Shown: positions 16,289 to 24,932, counted from the first letter of the stretch. The stretch is DNA of 64,000 nt from Streptomyces sp. Sge12 (GCF_002080455.1 NZ_CP020555.1:5802501-5866500), one strand, 5' to 3'. Translations and numbers: made by a program. Notes: generated from the sequence alone by a model not told the origin.

Positions 16289-16918
16289 GTGCCAACGAAC
16301 AAGCCGACAGTCAAGAAGAAGCCGCAGGTGACGGCCTCCCCCGAACGGCGTCGTGAACTCCTCGACACCGCCGCCGAGGTCTTCGCCGCGCAGGGCTACA
16401 ACGCCACCACCGTCCGCAAGATCGCCGACGCCGCCGGCATGCTCGCCGGCAGCCTCTACTACCACTTCGATTCCAAGGAATCGATGCTCGACGAGATCCT
16501 CTCGGCCTTCCTGACCGAACTGTGGGACGGATACGACAGCGTCCTCGCCGCCGGCCTCGGCCCCAGGGAGACCATCGAAGCCCTCGTCACCGAGTCCTTC
16601 CGGGAGATCGACCGGCACCGCGCCGCCGTCGCCATCTACCAGAAGGAGTCCCGCACCCTCTCCGCCCAGCCCCGCTTCCACTACCTGTCCGACTCGCAGC
16701 AGAAGTTCGAGAAGGCCTGGCTGGGGACGCTGGAACGGGGCGTCGAGGCCAAGGTCTTCCGCGCCGACCTCGACATCCGCCTCACCTACCGCTTCGTGCG
16801 CGACACGGTGTGGGTGGCGGCCTCCTGGTACCGGCCGGGCGGACAGCACAGCCCCGAGGAGATCGCCCGCCAGTACCTGTCGATGGTGCTGGACGGGATC
16901 GCACTGCGCCCCACCTGA
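16289..16918 (+). CDS. kstR2: TetR-family regulator KstR2
   Basis: 209 residues from GTG 16289. After a basic N-terminal tail, residues about 20-70 are the TetR HTH (RRELLDTAAEVFAAQG, ATTVRKIADAAGMLAGSLYYHF). The ligand domain carries the residues I recall from KstR2: IYQKESRTLSAQPRF, FRADLDIRLTYRFVRDT, WVAASWYRPGGQ. KstR2 represses genes for degrading HIP (the ring C/D remnant of sterols) and is released by HIP-CoA. Its neighbours ipdF and fadA6 and the two matching operators in this window fit that role. Confidence 0.85.
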   Translation: MPTNKPTVKKKPQVTASPERRRELLDTAAEVFAAQGYNATTVRKIADAAGMLAGSLYYHFDSKESMLDEILSAFLTELWDGYDSVLAAGLGPRETIEALVTESFREIDRHRAAVAIYQKESRTLSAQPRFHYLSDSQQKFEKAWLGTLERGVEAKVFRADLDIRLTYRFVRDTVWVAASWYRPGGQHSPEEIARQYLSMVLDGIALRPT

Positions 16919-16957
16919 CCGACCCGTCCGTCAGACGCGACCGTCCGAGGAGTCCCG

Positions 16958-18115
16958 ATGCCCGAGGCCTACATAGTCGATGCGGTACGCACGCCCGTCG
17001 GGCGGCGCGGAGGCGGCCTGTCCGCCGTCCACCCGGCCGACCTGGGCGCACACGTCCTGAAGGCACTGATCGAGCGGTCCGGGGTGGACCCGGCCGCCGT
17101 GGAGGACGTGGTGTTCGGCTGCCTCGACACGGTGGGGCCGCAGGCGGGGGACATCGCCCGGACGGCCTGGCTGGCGGCCGGCCTGCCCGAGGAGGTGCCC
17201 GGGGTCACCGTCGACCGCCAGTGCGGGTCCTCGCAGCAGGCGGTGCACTTCGCGGCGCAGGGAGTCCTGTCCGGCACCCAGGACCTGGTGGTCGCGGGCG
17301 GCACCCAGAACATGTCGATGATCCCGATCGCCTTCGCCTCGCGGCAGGCGGCGCAGCCGCTGGGGCTCGACGAGGGACCGTACGCGGGCTCGGCGGGCTG
17401 GCGCGCCCGGTACGGCGACGCCCCGGTCAACCAGTTCCACGGCGCGCAGCTCATCGCGCAGAAGTGGGGGATCACCCGGCAGGACATGGAGGAGTTCGCG
17501 CTCCGCTCCCACCGGCGGGCGATCCGGGCCATCGACGAGGGCCGCTTCGCGCGCGAGACGGTGGCGTACGGGGACGTGGGCGTGGACGAGGGCCCGCGCC
17601 GGGACACGACGGCGCAGAAGATGGCCGCCCTCAAGCCGGTCGTCGAGGGCGGCACCATCACCGCGGCCGTCTCCTCCCAGGTGTCCGACGGCGCGGCGGC
17701 CATGCTGATCGCCTCCGAGCGGGCGGTACGGGAACACGGCCTGCGGCCCCGCGCCCGCATCCACCACCTCTCGGTACGTGGCGAGGACCCGATCCGGATG
17801 CTGTCCGCGCCGATCCCGGCCACCGCCCACGCGCTGACGAAGACCGGCATGTCACTGGCCGACATCGACCTCGTGGAGATCAACGAGGCGTTCGCGCCGG
17901 TGGTGCTCGCCTGGCTGAAGGAGACCGGAGCCGACCCCGAGCGGGTCAACGTCAACGGCGGCGCGATCGCGCTCGGCCACCCGCTGGGCGCCACCGGGGT
18001 GAAGCTGATGACCACCCTCCTGCACGAACTGGAGCGCACCGGAGGCCGCTTCGGCCTCCAGACCATGTGCGAGGGCGGCGGCCAGGCCAACGTCACCATC
18101 ATCGAGCGGCTCTAG
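16958..18115 (+). CDS. fadA6: Acetyl-CoA acyltransferase FadA6
   Basis: A 385-residue thiolase with ATG behind GAGGAG. The catalytic Cys89 is in DRQCGSSQQ, His in NEAFAPVV / GGAIALGHPLGATG, and the second Cys in QTMCEGGGQANVTIIERL. The DRQCGSSQQAVHF and CEGGGQAN forms match mycobacterial FadA6, the thiolase that releases acetyl- or propionyl-CoA units at the end of HIP catabolism. It is the last gene of the ipdF-kstR2-fadA6 operon. Confidence 0.87.
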   Translation: MPEAYIVDAVRTPVGRRGGGLSAVHPADLGAHVLKALIERSGVDPAAVEDVVFGCLDTVGPQAGDIARTAWLAAGLPEEVPGVTVDRQCGSSQQAVHFAAQGVLSGTQDLVVAGGTQNMSMIPIAFASRQAAQPLGLDEGPYAGSAGWRARYGDAPVNQFHGAQLIAQKWGITRQDMEEFALRSHRRAIRAIDEGRFARETVAYGDVGVDEGPRRDTTAQKMAALKPVVEGGTITAAVSSQVSDGAAAMLIASERAVREHGLRPRARIHHLSVRGEDPIRMLSAPIPATAHALTKTGMSLADIDLVEINEAFAPVVLAWLKETGADPERVNVNGGAIALGHPLGATGVKLMTTLLHELERTGGRFGLQTMCEGGGQANVTIIERL

Positions 18116-18122
18116 GCCGGCC

Positions 18123-18156
18123 TCCGGGCCGCCGGTCACTCCGGGCCGCCGGTCAC
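18123..18156. repeat. 17-bp tandem duplication between two convergent genes
   Basis: TCCGGGCCGCCGGTCAC occurs twice head to tail and is followed by a partial third copy. The second copy runs into the stop codon of the SIMPL gene. It looks like slippage in a terminator-like GC-rich spacer. Confidence 0.7.
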
Positions 18157-18794
18157 TCCGGGAGCAGGCCGAAGCCGAGCAGTACGGCCGCTTCGACGCG
18201 CACCGAGCCCGGGGTGAAGGCGCCGTCGTCCTCCGGATCCCCGCCCGTGCGGCGGCCGTGGCTGTGGCCGCCCACCGACTCGGGGTCCACGTCCTCGATG
18301 TGGATGACCGGCCCCAGCCGCAGCCCGCACGCCTCGGCGTACACCTCGGCCTTGCGCCGGGCGGCCGCCACCGCCCGGCGCCGGGCCTCGTCCCGCATCG
18401 CGGGCTTGTCGTCCACCTCGAACCGCACGGCGTCGACACGGTTCGCGCCGGCCGTGACCGCGTCCTCGATCAGCAGCTCCAGCCCGGCCAGGGCCTCCGT
18501 CCGCACCGTGTAGGTGGCCACGCAGGCGTAGCCGAGGAAGGACCGCTCCGCGCCGTACCCCTTGTACTGCGAGGTGAGCTGCAGGCGCGAGCCGGACACG
18601 TCCGAGTCCGGTACGCCGTGCTCGCGCAGCACCTCCCGCAGCCGCGTCACCGCCGCGCCGGCCTCGGCGTAGGCCGCCTTCGGCGTCGGGGCGAGGAGAT
18701 CGACCGCCAGGTCCACGTGCGCGAGACGGGGTTCGGCAGACACGCTGCCCGCGCCGAGCACACTGAGCCCCCAGGGCTCCTTGATCGCTGCCAT
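18153..18794 (-). CDS. SIMPL (DUF541) domain protein
   Basis: 213 residues from the ATG at 18794 (MAAIKEPWGLSVLGAGSVSAEPRLAHVDLAV). The SIMPL/DUF541 fold is seen in GAGSVSAEPRLAHVDLAVD, the LREVLREHGVPDSDVSGSRLQLTSQY strand-helix, and AARRKAEVYAEACGLRLGPVIHIED. There is no signal peptide. Bacterial DUF541 proteins form oligomeric barrels of uncertain role, some linked to stress or the periplasm. A second member lies at 42550-43272. It sits alone between the two halves of the KstR2-type regulon and is convergent with fadA6. Confidence 0.85.
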   Translation of the reverse strand: MAAIKEPWGLSVLGAGSVSAEPRLAHVDLAVDLLAPTPKAAYAEAGAAVTRLREVLREHGVPDSDVSGSRLQLTSQYKGYGAERSFLGYACVATYTVRTEALAGLELLIEDAVTAGANRVDAVRFEVDDKPAMRDEARRRAVAAARRKAEVYAEACGLRLGPVIHIEDVDPESVGGHSHGRRTGGDPEDDGAFTPGSVRVEAAVLLGFGLLPE

Positions 18795-19119
18795 CCCATG
18801 ATCAAACCAGTCGGGGCGGGCGGCCGCCACGGACTTTCACCACCTCGTCCGACCCGGCCCGCCGCCCGTCCGGACGACCCGCAGGAGTGAATCTTTTTCG
18901 TCGGGAGCGGATCCGGCCACCCGCCCGCGCGGACCGCCCGCAGGGGGCCGGAGGCGCCCTCGGCCCAAGGGGGACGGGGGTTCCGGCCCCGTGGACACCC
19001 CCGCCGGGCCGGCCGCCGCACGGCGCGCCCACCGGCCGGAGGGCGCAGGTCACACCCTCGCCCCGGCGCTCCCCGACCGAGGGTGTGCTAGCTTAGAGCT
19101 CGTTGCAGTTGTGGTACCC
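18795..19119. other. Intergenic region upstream of the cold-shock gene
   Basis: About 325 bases without a convincing gene. The first part must contain the SIMPL promoter. A patch AATCTTTTTCGTC (about 18888) is AT-rich. The end, GTGTGCTAGCTTAGAGCTC (about 19083-19101), is a plausible -10 region for the cold-shock transcript. ORFs of about 60-120 codons here are GC-rich frame artefacts. Confidence 0.5.
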
Positions 19120-19140
19120 ATGAACTTTATGTGCGCCTGA
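19120..19140 (+). CDS. Possible six-codon leader peptide upstream of the cold-shock gene
   Basis: ATG AAC TTT ATG TGC GCC TGA encodes MNFMCA and ends inside the left arm of the leader hairpin at 19133. There is no good Shine-Dalgarno, so translation is uncertain. Its placement resembles leader ORFs that couple ribosome movement to attenuator folding. Confidence 0.3.
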   Translation: MNFMCA

Positions 19141-19172
19141 CGGGAATGCTCCGCAGGCGCTTTTATTGTTTT
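19133..19172 (+). terminator. Attenuator-like hairpin in the cold-shock gene leader
   Basis: GCGCCTG-A-CGG pairs with CCG-CAGGCGC around a 7-base loop (10 bp with one bulged A) and is followed by TTTTATTGTTTT, a true T-run that is rare in this genome. It lies about 50 bases upstream of the cold-shock start codon, inside the transcribed leader, so transcription probably terminates here under some conditions. Confidence 0.65.
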
Positions 19173-19221
19173 GCCGGAATCTCCGGATGGGGCCCTTTGC
19201 CGCCTATTCAGGAGATTTAAA

Positions 19222-19425
19222 ATGGCACAAGGCACCGTGAAGTGGTTCAACTCGGAAAAGGGCTTCGGCTTCATCGAGCAGGACGGTGGCGGCCCGGACG
19301 TCTTCGCCCACTACTCGAACATCGCCACCCAGGGCTTCCGTGAGCTCCAGGAGGGCCAGCGCGTGTCCTTCGACGTGACGCAGGGCCAGAAGGGCCCCCA
19401 GGCGGAGAACATCGTTCCCGCCTAA
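19222..19425 (+). CDS. Cold-shock protein, CspA family
   Basis: A 67-residue single OB-fold protein behind AGGAG. RNP1 KGFGFIE and RNP2 DVFAHYS are intact, with GTVKWFNSEKGFGFI at the N-terminus and GPQAENIVPA at the end. It binds single-stranded nucleic acid and acts as an RNA chaperone. The leader hairpin upstream and the DEAD-box RNA helicase gene about 100 bases downstream suggest a joint cold or RNA-structure response. A strong hairpin follows the stop. Confidence 0.95.
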   Translation: MAQGTVKWFNSEKGFGFIEQDGGGPDVFAHYSNIATQGFRELQEGQRVSFDVTQGQKGPQAENIVPA

Positions 19426-19437
19426 GTACTTCAGCAT

Positions 19438-19471
19438 GCCGGGGTCCGCACCGCGAGGTGCGGACCCCGGC
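19438..19471 (+). terminator. Intrinsic terminator after the cold-shock gene
   Basis: A 15-bp perfect stem (GCCGGGGTCCGCACC and complement) closed by a GCGA tetraloop (GNRA type), followed by TTGTCTGCTGTTT. Read-through into the helicase gene at 19527 may be partial. Confidence 0.85.
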
Positions 19472-19526
19472 TTGTCTGCTGTTTCGACCTTTGTTTTACC
19501 TGTCGGTTTCAGGAGGGCTTTCTCGC

Positions 19527-21203
19527 ATGACCAGCTCCAGCTCCGCACGACCCAGCCGCCGCCCCACCCGGGGTCGAGGTGCGGCCCAGGGGCGTCCGAA
19601 GTCTGGCGCGGGACGGCAGAAGTCCGCCCCCGTGGCCCGACCCCAGGAATTCACCATGCCCGAGCCGATCGCCCCGGCGCTGCCGCCGGTCGACGCGTTC
19701 GCGGACATGGACATGCCCGAGGCGCTGCTGAAGACCCTCGCCGCCCAGGGCGTCACCGAGCCGTTCCCGATCCAGGCCGCGACGCTGCCGAACTCCCTCG
19801 CCGGCCGTGACCTGCTCGGCCGCGGCCGCACCGGCTCCGGCAAGACGCTGGCCTTCGGCCTGGCGCTGCTCGCCCGTACCGCCGGCCGCCGCGCGCAGCC
19901 GAAGGCGCCGCTCGCGCTGGTCCTCGTACCGACCCGTGAGCTCGCGCAGCAGGTCACCGACGCCCTGGCCCCGTACGCCACGGCCGTCAACCTGCGCATC
20001 GCGACCGTCGTCGGCGGCATGTCGATCAACCGGCAGTCCGGCGCCCTGCGCCGCGGCGCCGAGGTGCTCGTCGCCACCCCCGGCCGTCTGAAGGACCTCA
20101 TCGACCGCGGTGACGCCGACCTCTCGCAGGTCTCCATCACCGTCCTCGACGAGGCCGACCAGATGACCGACATGGGCTTCATGCCGCAGGTCACGGCGCT
20201 GCTCAAGCAGGTCGAGGCGGGCGGCCAGCGGATGCTGTTCTCGGCGACGCTGGACAAGAACATCGACAAGCTCGTCAAGATGTTCCTGACCGACCCGGTC
20301 GGCCACTCCGTCGACCCGTCGGCCGGTGCGGTCACCACCATGGAGCACCACGTCCTGTACGTCATGGACGAGACCGACAAGAAGGCCGTGGCCACGCGTA
20401 TAGCCGCTCGCGACGGCCGGGTGATCATGTTCGTCGACACCAAGCGCGGGGTCGACCGCATGGTCAAGAAGCTCCTCGCCGACGGCGTACGCGCCTCCGG
20501 CCTGCACGGCGGCCGCTCCCAGCCGCAGCGCAACCGCACCCTCGACTGGTTCAAGACGGGCGAGGTCACCGCGCTGGTCGCCACCAACGTCGCGGCGCGC
20601 GGCATCCACATCGACGACCTCGACCTCGTCGTCAACGTGGACCCGCCCACCGACCACAAGGACTACCTGCACCGCGGCGGCCGTACCGCCCGTGCCGGCG
20701 AGTCCGGCAGCGTGGTCACCCTGGTGCTCCCCGACCAGAAGCGCGACATGACCCGTCTGATGTCGGACGCCGGGATCTCCCCGCGCACCGCGCAGATCAA
20801 GTCCTCCGACGCGGAACTGGCCCGCCTGACCGGCGCCAAGGAGCCCTCGGGCATCCCGGTGGTGCTGGACGTGCCGCAGCCGACCGCGCCCAAGCCGCGC
20901 TCCGGCTCCGCTGCGGGCTCCGGCTCGCGCCGCCGCTCCGGCGGCGGGCCGCGCACCGGCTCCGCGACCGGCGGCGCTCCGGCGGCCGGCGGCCGCGGCC
21001 GCCGTTCCGGCGGGGGTGCCTCCGGGCAGGCCCCGGCGGCCTCCGGCTCGGGCCAGGCCCGTCGCGGTGGCCAGGGCGGCAGCGCTTCTGCCGGCGGCTC
21101 CGGCGAGCGCGGCCGACGCGGGACGGGCGGCGGTGGCGCCGCCGCGGCCTCCGCGCGCAGCCGGGTCGGCACCGGCGGCCAGGGCCGCCGCCGCGCGGTC
21201 TGA
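19527..21203 (+). CDS. DEAD-box ATP-dependent RNA helicase
   Basis: 558 residues from the ATG at 19527 behind AGGAGGG. The first about 45 residues are a basic Arg/Ser tail. The core has Q-motif FPIQAATLP, Walker A GRTGSGKT, VPTRELAQQV, ATPGRL, the DEAD box VLDEADQ, SAT in FSATLD, and motif VI HRGGRTAR. The C-terminal about 95 residues are Gly/Ser/Arg-rich (RRSGGGPR-type repeats), an RNA-binding tail common to actinobacterial RhlE-like helicases. Together with the adjacent cold-shock gene it probably unwinds structured RNA at low temperature. Confidence 0.95.
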   Translation: MTSSSSARPSRRPTRGRGAAQGRPKSGAGRQKSAPVARPQEFTMPEPIAPALPPVDAFADMDMPEALLKTLAAQGVTEPFPIQAATLPNSLAGRDLLGRGRTGSGKTLAFGLALLARTAGRRAQPKAPLALVLVPTRELAQQVTDALAPYATAVNLRIATVVGGMSINRQSGALRRGAEVLVATPGRLKDLIDRGDADLSQVSITVLDEADQMTDMGFMPQVTALLKQVEAGGQRMLFSATLDKNIDKLVKMFLTDPVGHSVDPSAGAVTTMEHHVLYVMDETDKKAVATRIAARDGRVIMFVDTKRGVDRMVKKLLADGVRASGLHGGRSQPQRNRTLDWFKTGEVTALVATNVAARGIHIDDLDLVVNVDPPTDHKDYLHRGGRTARAGESGSVVTLVLPDQKRDMTRLMSDAGISPRTAQIKSSDAELARLTGAKEPSGIPVVLDVPQPTAPKPRSGSAAGSGSRRRSGGGPRTGSATGGAPAAGGRGRRSGGGASGQAPAASGSGQARRGGQGGSASAGGSGERGRRGTGGGGAAAASARSRVGTGGQGRRRAV

Positions 21204-21233
21204 TCCCCGTACCGCCGCAGGACACGTAGGCAC

Positions 21234-21274
21234 CACGACGCCGGGCAGCGCAGGACGCGCCGCCCGGCGTCGTG
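21234..21274. terminator. Bidirectional terminator between helicase and phosphatase genes
   Basis: CACGACGCCGGGC and its complement form a 13-bp perfect stem with a 15-base loop between the two convergent stop codons. Confidence 0.82.
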
Positions 21275-21281
21275 CTGTCCG

Positions 21282-22211
21282 CTACCGGACCATCCGGTCC
21301 TGCAGCTTCGCCAGCGTCCGCAGGTCCAGGCCGAGGCCCTGCGTCAGATAGCCGTAGAAGCTGCCGTAGTCGGCCTCCATCTGCGCCGTCGCCGAGTCCA
21401 GGTAGTCCCGGCGGACCTCCTGGAGCGGGATCAGCAGGTCCGGGTTCTGCATCCGGCCCGACTGCCGCAGGCCCGCCCGCACCTGCGCGTCGTAGGCGGC
21501 GCGGAAGGTGTTCGACGCCAGGTAGTCGCGCTCCGCGGTGTCCTCGGGGACGGCCAGGGCGCGCAGCAGGACGTAGCTCATCCAGCCCGTCCGGTCCTTG
21601 CCGGACGTGCAGTGGTACAGGACCGGGCCCTGCCGGCCGTCGGCGATCTCCCGCAGCGTCGCCGCGAACTGCGCCCGGTTCTCGGGGCTGGTCACGAAGG
21701 TGCGGTAGATGTCGCGCATGTAGGCCTCGGCGCGGCCGCCGCCGAGCATCTGCTCCTGGGTGACGGGATCGCCGCTGCCGATCGCGCCGACGAGGGTGCC
21801 GTAGAGGCCGAGGTCGCTGACCGGGCGCGAGGTGGGGGAGAGCCCGGACGGCAGCCGGTCGGCGCCGTCGTACTGGAGCTCCATCGGAATGCGGAAATCG
21901 ACGACCTTCTTGAGGCCCAGACCGGCGACGGTGGTGACGTCCGCTGCGGTCAGCTTGCTCAGTGCGTCGGAACGGTAGACCAGGCCCTGGCGGACCTGGC
22001 CTCCCGTCCAGGTGCGGTAGCCGCCGATGTCCCGGAGGTTGACGGCGCCCTGGAGGGGGATCTGGCGGATCGTTTCGGCCTGCTGCTGGTGGTGCCGGGC
22101 GCCGACCCCGGCTCCGGGTGCCGTCGCCGCGTACGCGGAGGCGGGCAGGATCCCGACGGCGAGGGCGGCGGCGGCCGCCGCGGTCGTCAGGCGGATTCTG
22201 GCACGGCTCAT
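21282..22211 (-). CDS. Secreted tyrosine-protein phosphatase
   Basis: 309 residues, ATG 22211 behind AGGAG. Residues 1-28 are a signal peptide (AALAVGILPASAYA-AT). The catalytic P-loop is HCTSGKDRTG (Cys-x5-Arg), with NLRDIGGYRT and YRSDALSKLT upstream and the general-acid region in between, as in the Y_phosphatase3/LipA-type family that also acts on phosphoinositides. Export to the envelope or medium is expected. It ends just before ipdC (30-base gap, same strand), so part of the ipd transcript may run into it. Confidence 0.92.
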   Translation of the reverse strand: MSRARIRLTTAAAAAALAVGILPASAYAATAPGAGVGARHHQQQAETIRQIPLQGAVNLRDIGGYRTWTGGQVRQGLVYRSDALSKLTAADVTTVAGLGLKKVVDFRIPMELQYDGADRLPSGLSPTSRPVSDLGLYGTLVGAIGSGDPVTQEQMLGGGRAEAYMRDIYRTFVTSPENRAQFAATLREIADGRQGPVLYHCTSGKDRTGWMSYVLLRALAVPEDTAERDYLASNTFRAAYDAQVRAGLRQSGRMQNPDLLIPLQEVRRDYLDSATAQMEADYGSFYGYLTQGLGLDLRTLAKLQDRMVR

Positions 22212-22241
22212 ATGGGCAACTCCTGTGACGGAGAAGGGGGA

Positions 22242-23336
22242 TCACCCTGGTGGTGGCAGGGTGCGGAGCGAGTGCAGGGCTTCGAGTGCTTCGAGTGCCT
22301 GGTGTGCCTCGGCCATGACGCGGGAGACGAGCTCCGCACAGGACGGGAGGTCGTCGATCACCCCCGCGATCTGGCCCGATGCCATGACGCCGAGGTCCGT
22401 ACGGCCCTCGACCATGGACGCCTTGAGGAGCATCGGGGTGTTCGCGGCGAGCAGCACCTGGCTCCAGGACAGGTCCTTGCCGTGTTTCATCGTGAGGCCG
22501 TCGCGGACCATCTGCGGCCAGCTCAGACCGGACAGCTTGCGGAAGCCCGCGGCGTGCCGCACCGCCCGCACCAGGGCCCGGGTGCGGCCCGCCCGCTCCA
22601 GCGAGTCGACCAGCTCCGTACGGAGCATGCGGTGCGGCAGCCCGTCCACGGCCGTGGTGACGGTGACGTCCTTGACCGTGGCCCGCAGGTACTCGTCCTT
22701 CACGGCGTCCGGGACGGTGGAGTCCGAGGTCAGCAGGAAGCGGGTGCCCATGGCGATGCCGGCGGCCCCGTAGGCGAGTGCGGCGACCAGACCGCGCCCG
22801 TCGCCGAAGCCGCCCGCCGCGATCACCGGGATGTCCACGGCGTCCACCACCTGCGGCAGCAGCACCGTCGTGGCCACGTCCCCCGTGTGCCCGCCGCCCT
22901 CACCGCCCTGCACGATCACCGCGTCGGCACCCCACGCGGCCACCTTCTCGGCGTGCCGCCGGGCCCCGATCGACGGGATGACCACCACGCCCGCGTCCCG
23001 CAGGCGCGCGATCAGCTCCTTGGACGGCGCGAGCGCGAACGAGGCGACCCGCACCCCCTCGTCGATGATCAACCGGGCGCGCTCGGCCGCGTCCCCGGCG
23101 TCCGCCCGCAGATTGACCCCGAAGGGCGTCCCTTCCGGCGTACGGGACTTCACCTCGCGGACCGCCGAACGCAGCTGCTCCAGGGTCATCGTGGCCGAGG
23201 CCAGGATCCCCAGCGCCCCCGCATTGGCCGCGGCCGAGACCAGGCGGGGGCCGGCGACCCAGCCCATGCCCGTCTGCACGACCGGGTGCTCGACCCCGAC
23301 CAGCTCGGTGAAGGCCGTCCGTATCCTCGTCACCAT
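22242..23336 (-). CDS. ipdC: IpdC, nitronate monooxygenase-fold enzyme of HIP catabolism
   Basis: 364 residues from ATG 23336 (GTG 23333 is possible). It has the FMN-dependent 2-nitropropane dioxygenase barrel: HPVVQTGMGWVAGPRLVSA, GVRVASFALAP, VIVQGGEGGGHTGDV, PVIAAGGFGDGRGLVAALA, GTRFLLTSDSTVPD. These segments match mycobacterial IpdC (Rv3553) as I recall it, including the ending LLKASMVEGRTDLGVMASGQ. IpdC is needed in steroid ring C/D degradation. It follows ipdB by four bases in the echA20-ipdA-ipdB-ipdC order known from mycobacteria. Confidence 0.9.
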   Translation of the reverse strand: MVTRIRTAFTELVGVEHPVVQTGMGWVAGPRLVSAAANAGALGILASATMTLEQLRSAVREVKSRTPEGTPFGVNLRADAGDAAERARLIIDEGVRVASFALAPSKELIARLRDAGVVVIPSIGARRHAEKVAAWGADAVIVQGGEGGGHTGDVATTVLLPQVVDAVDIPVIAAGGFGDGRGLVAALAYGAAGIAMGTRFLLTSDSTVPDAVKDEYLRATVKDVTVTTAVDGLPHRMLRTELVDSLERAGRTRALVRAVRHAAGFRKLSGLSWPQMVRDGLTMKHGKDLSWSQVLLAANTPMLLKASMVEGRTDLGVMASGQIAGVIDDLPSCAELVSRVMAEAHQALEALEALHSLRTLPPPG

Positions 23337-23340
23337 CGCC

Positions 23341-24084
23341 TCAGGCCCGTACTTCCCGGTCGCGCAGCCCCTCGGGGTCGATCACCTCGCGGATCAGCCG
23401 CAGCTCCTCGGCGGTCGGCTCCCGCGTGCAGGGGACCTCGCCCGTGACGGCCGGCTCGAAGCCGGTGGCGGCCAGCACGTCCGCCACGGTGACGCCGGGG
23501 TGGACCGAGGCCAGGCGCATCGAGTGGCCGGGCCCGGCGAAGTCGAGGACGCCGAGGTCGCTGACCACCCGGGGCAGCCGGTGGAAGCGGGTCACCCCGG
23601 CCGCCTCCGCCCGGTCGTAGCCGACCCCGCTGACCATGTCGACGCGCTCGACGAACACCCGCGCGGAGTGCCGGGGGATCCAGTAACTCACCGGATTGTT
23701 GAGGGTGTTGACAGGGGCGCCCCGTACCCCGAGGAGTTGGCGGGCCGGTCGCTCCCAGTCGCCGATGCAGGAGATGTTCTGGTTGCCGAACCGGTCGATC
23801 TGGCTGGCGCCCATCATCACGTGCCGCCGGCCACCGGTGACCATCGCCAGGTGGCGCCGGTACGGGAGCCAGCCCTCGGCCGTGCCGTCGAGCCCGACGA
23901 GCATGGCCTCGCCGTCGGTCAGCAGCAGATCGGGGGAGAAGGTGCGCTTCGCGAGCCGGGCACCGAAGGAGGGGATCAGGCCCATCGGACTGGCGAGGAC
24001 CTCGCCGTTGTCGCGCCAGGCCTCGGCGCACGCGATCACGCAGTACTCGGCGCGGGTGACGGTGCGGGGGGCGGTGGTCGTCAC
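23341..24084 (-). CDS. ipdB: IpdB, beta subunit of the COCHEA-CoA hydrolase
   Basis: 247 residues from GTG 24084, which overlaps the ipdA stop by four bases. It has the CoA-transferase beta-subunit fold: CAEAWRDNGEVLASPMG, DLLLTDGEAMLV, HVMMGASQIDRFGNQNIS, RGAPVNTLNNPVSYW, and the end LIREVIDPEGLRDREVRA, closely matching Rv3552. IpdAB looks like a CoA transferase but hydrolyses the last steroid ring in mycobacteria. The conserved gene pair here supports the same reaction. Confidence 0.9.
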   Translation of the reverse strand: MTTTAPRTVTRAEYCVIACAEAWRDNGEVLASPMGLIPSFGARLAKRTFSPDLLLTDGEAMLVGLDGTAEGWLPYRRHLAMVTGGRRHVMMGASQIDRFGNQNISCIGDWERPARQLLGVRGAPVNTLNNPVSYWIPRHSARVFVERVDMVSGVGYDRAEAAGVTRFHRLPRVVSDLGVLDFAGPGHSMRLASVHPGVTVADVLAATGFEPAVTGEVPCTREPTAEELRLIREVIDPEGLRDREVRA

Positions 24085-24932
24085 TGCTGCTCCTCGTGCC
24101 AGGTCCGGACGGCCGCCTGGTAGTCGTGCTCGCCCGCCCCGGACAGGAAGCGGTCGGCGAACTCGGTCCAGGGGGTGGCCGCGTACAGCTTCTGGAAGGC
24201 CTCGTCGCGGTCGTAGTCGGGCACGCAGGAGGTGAAGTGCGCGCCGTTCGGGGTCTCCACGACCCCGGTGACGGAATGGCGGCTGACGAGGAGGGACTGC
24301 GCAGGGCCCGCCTTGGCGAGCTCGGCGGTCTCGACGAGCTGCTCGCAGGAGACGTAGGCGGCGTCGGCGGCCTCGCAGAACAGGTCGTCGAAGTACGGGT
24401 CCGGGCCCAGGTACTGGGCGTTGCCCAGCCGGTCGGCGCGGTTGAGGTGGACCAGGGCGGCGTCCATGCGCAGGGCCGGGACGGCGACGAGCTCCTCGCC
24501 GTCGTCGTAGGGGGAGGTGACCGTACGCAGCTCCGGGTTGACCCGCATCACGTCGGAGCCGAGGCCGGCCCGGACGGGGAGGAAGGGCAGCCGGTTGGCG
24601 GCGGCGTGCAGGCCCCACATGAACATGGCCTCATCGAGCTCGGTGAGGGTGAAGGCGGCGCGCTCGCGGGCCGCCCGGAAGTGGGGCTCCAGCGGAATGG
24701 AGTCCAGGGTGGCGAAGGGGGCGACCAGTCTGCGGATCCGGCCGGCGGCGGCCAGCAGGCCGACGTCGGGGCCGCCGTAGGAGATCACGGTGAGGTCGGT
24801 GACCTCGGAGCGCAGCAGCGCCCGTACCAGGGCCATGGGCTTGCGCCGGGAGCCCCAGCCGCCGATGCCGACGGTCATCCCGCTGTGCAGCCGTCCGACC
24901 ACCTCTTCGGGGGTCATGGACTTGTCGGTCAT
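24081..24932 (-). CDS. ipdA: IpdA, alpha subunit of the COCHEA-CoA hydrolase
   Basis: 283 residues from ATG 24932, overlapping the echA20 stop (ATGA). It shows the alpha-subunit pattern of family I CoA transferases: SGMTVGIGGWGSRRKPMALVRAL, VISYGGPDVGLL, ELDEAMFMWGLHAAA, LPVRAGLGSDVM, ALVHLNRADRLGNAQYLG. The glycine-rich CoA loop is intact. Together with IpdB it should form the ring-cleaving hydrolase of the HIP pathway. The order and overlaps equal those of the mycobacterial operon. Confidence 0.9.
   Translation of the reverse strand: MTDKSMTPEEVVGRLHSGMTVGIGGWGSRRKPMALVRALLRSEVTDLTVISYGGPDVGLLAAAGRIRRLVAPFATLDSIPLEPHFRAARERAAFTLTELDEAMFMWGLHAAANRLPFLPVRAGLGSDVMRVNPELRTVTSPYDDGEELVAVPALRMDAALVHLNRADRLGNAQYLGPDPYFDDLFCEAADAAYVSCEQLVETAELAKAGPAQSLLVSRHSVTGVVETPNGAHFTSCVPDYDRDEAFQKLYAATPWTEFADRFLSGAGEHDYQAAVRTWHEEQQ

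Noticed and set aside
14202..16295. Apparent fusion of the FadE32/33-like gene with a long N-terminal extension
   Set aside because: The extension is antisense to ipdF and out of frame with fadE31; the real start is the ATG at 14201 overlapping the fadE31 stop.
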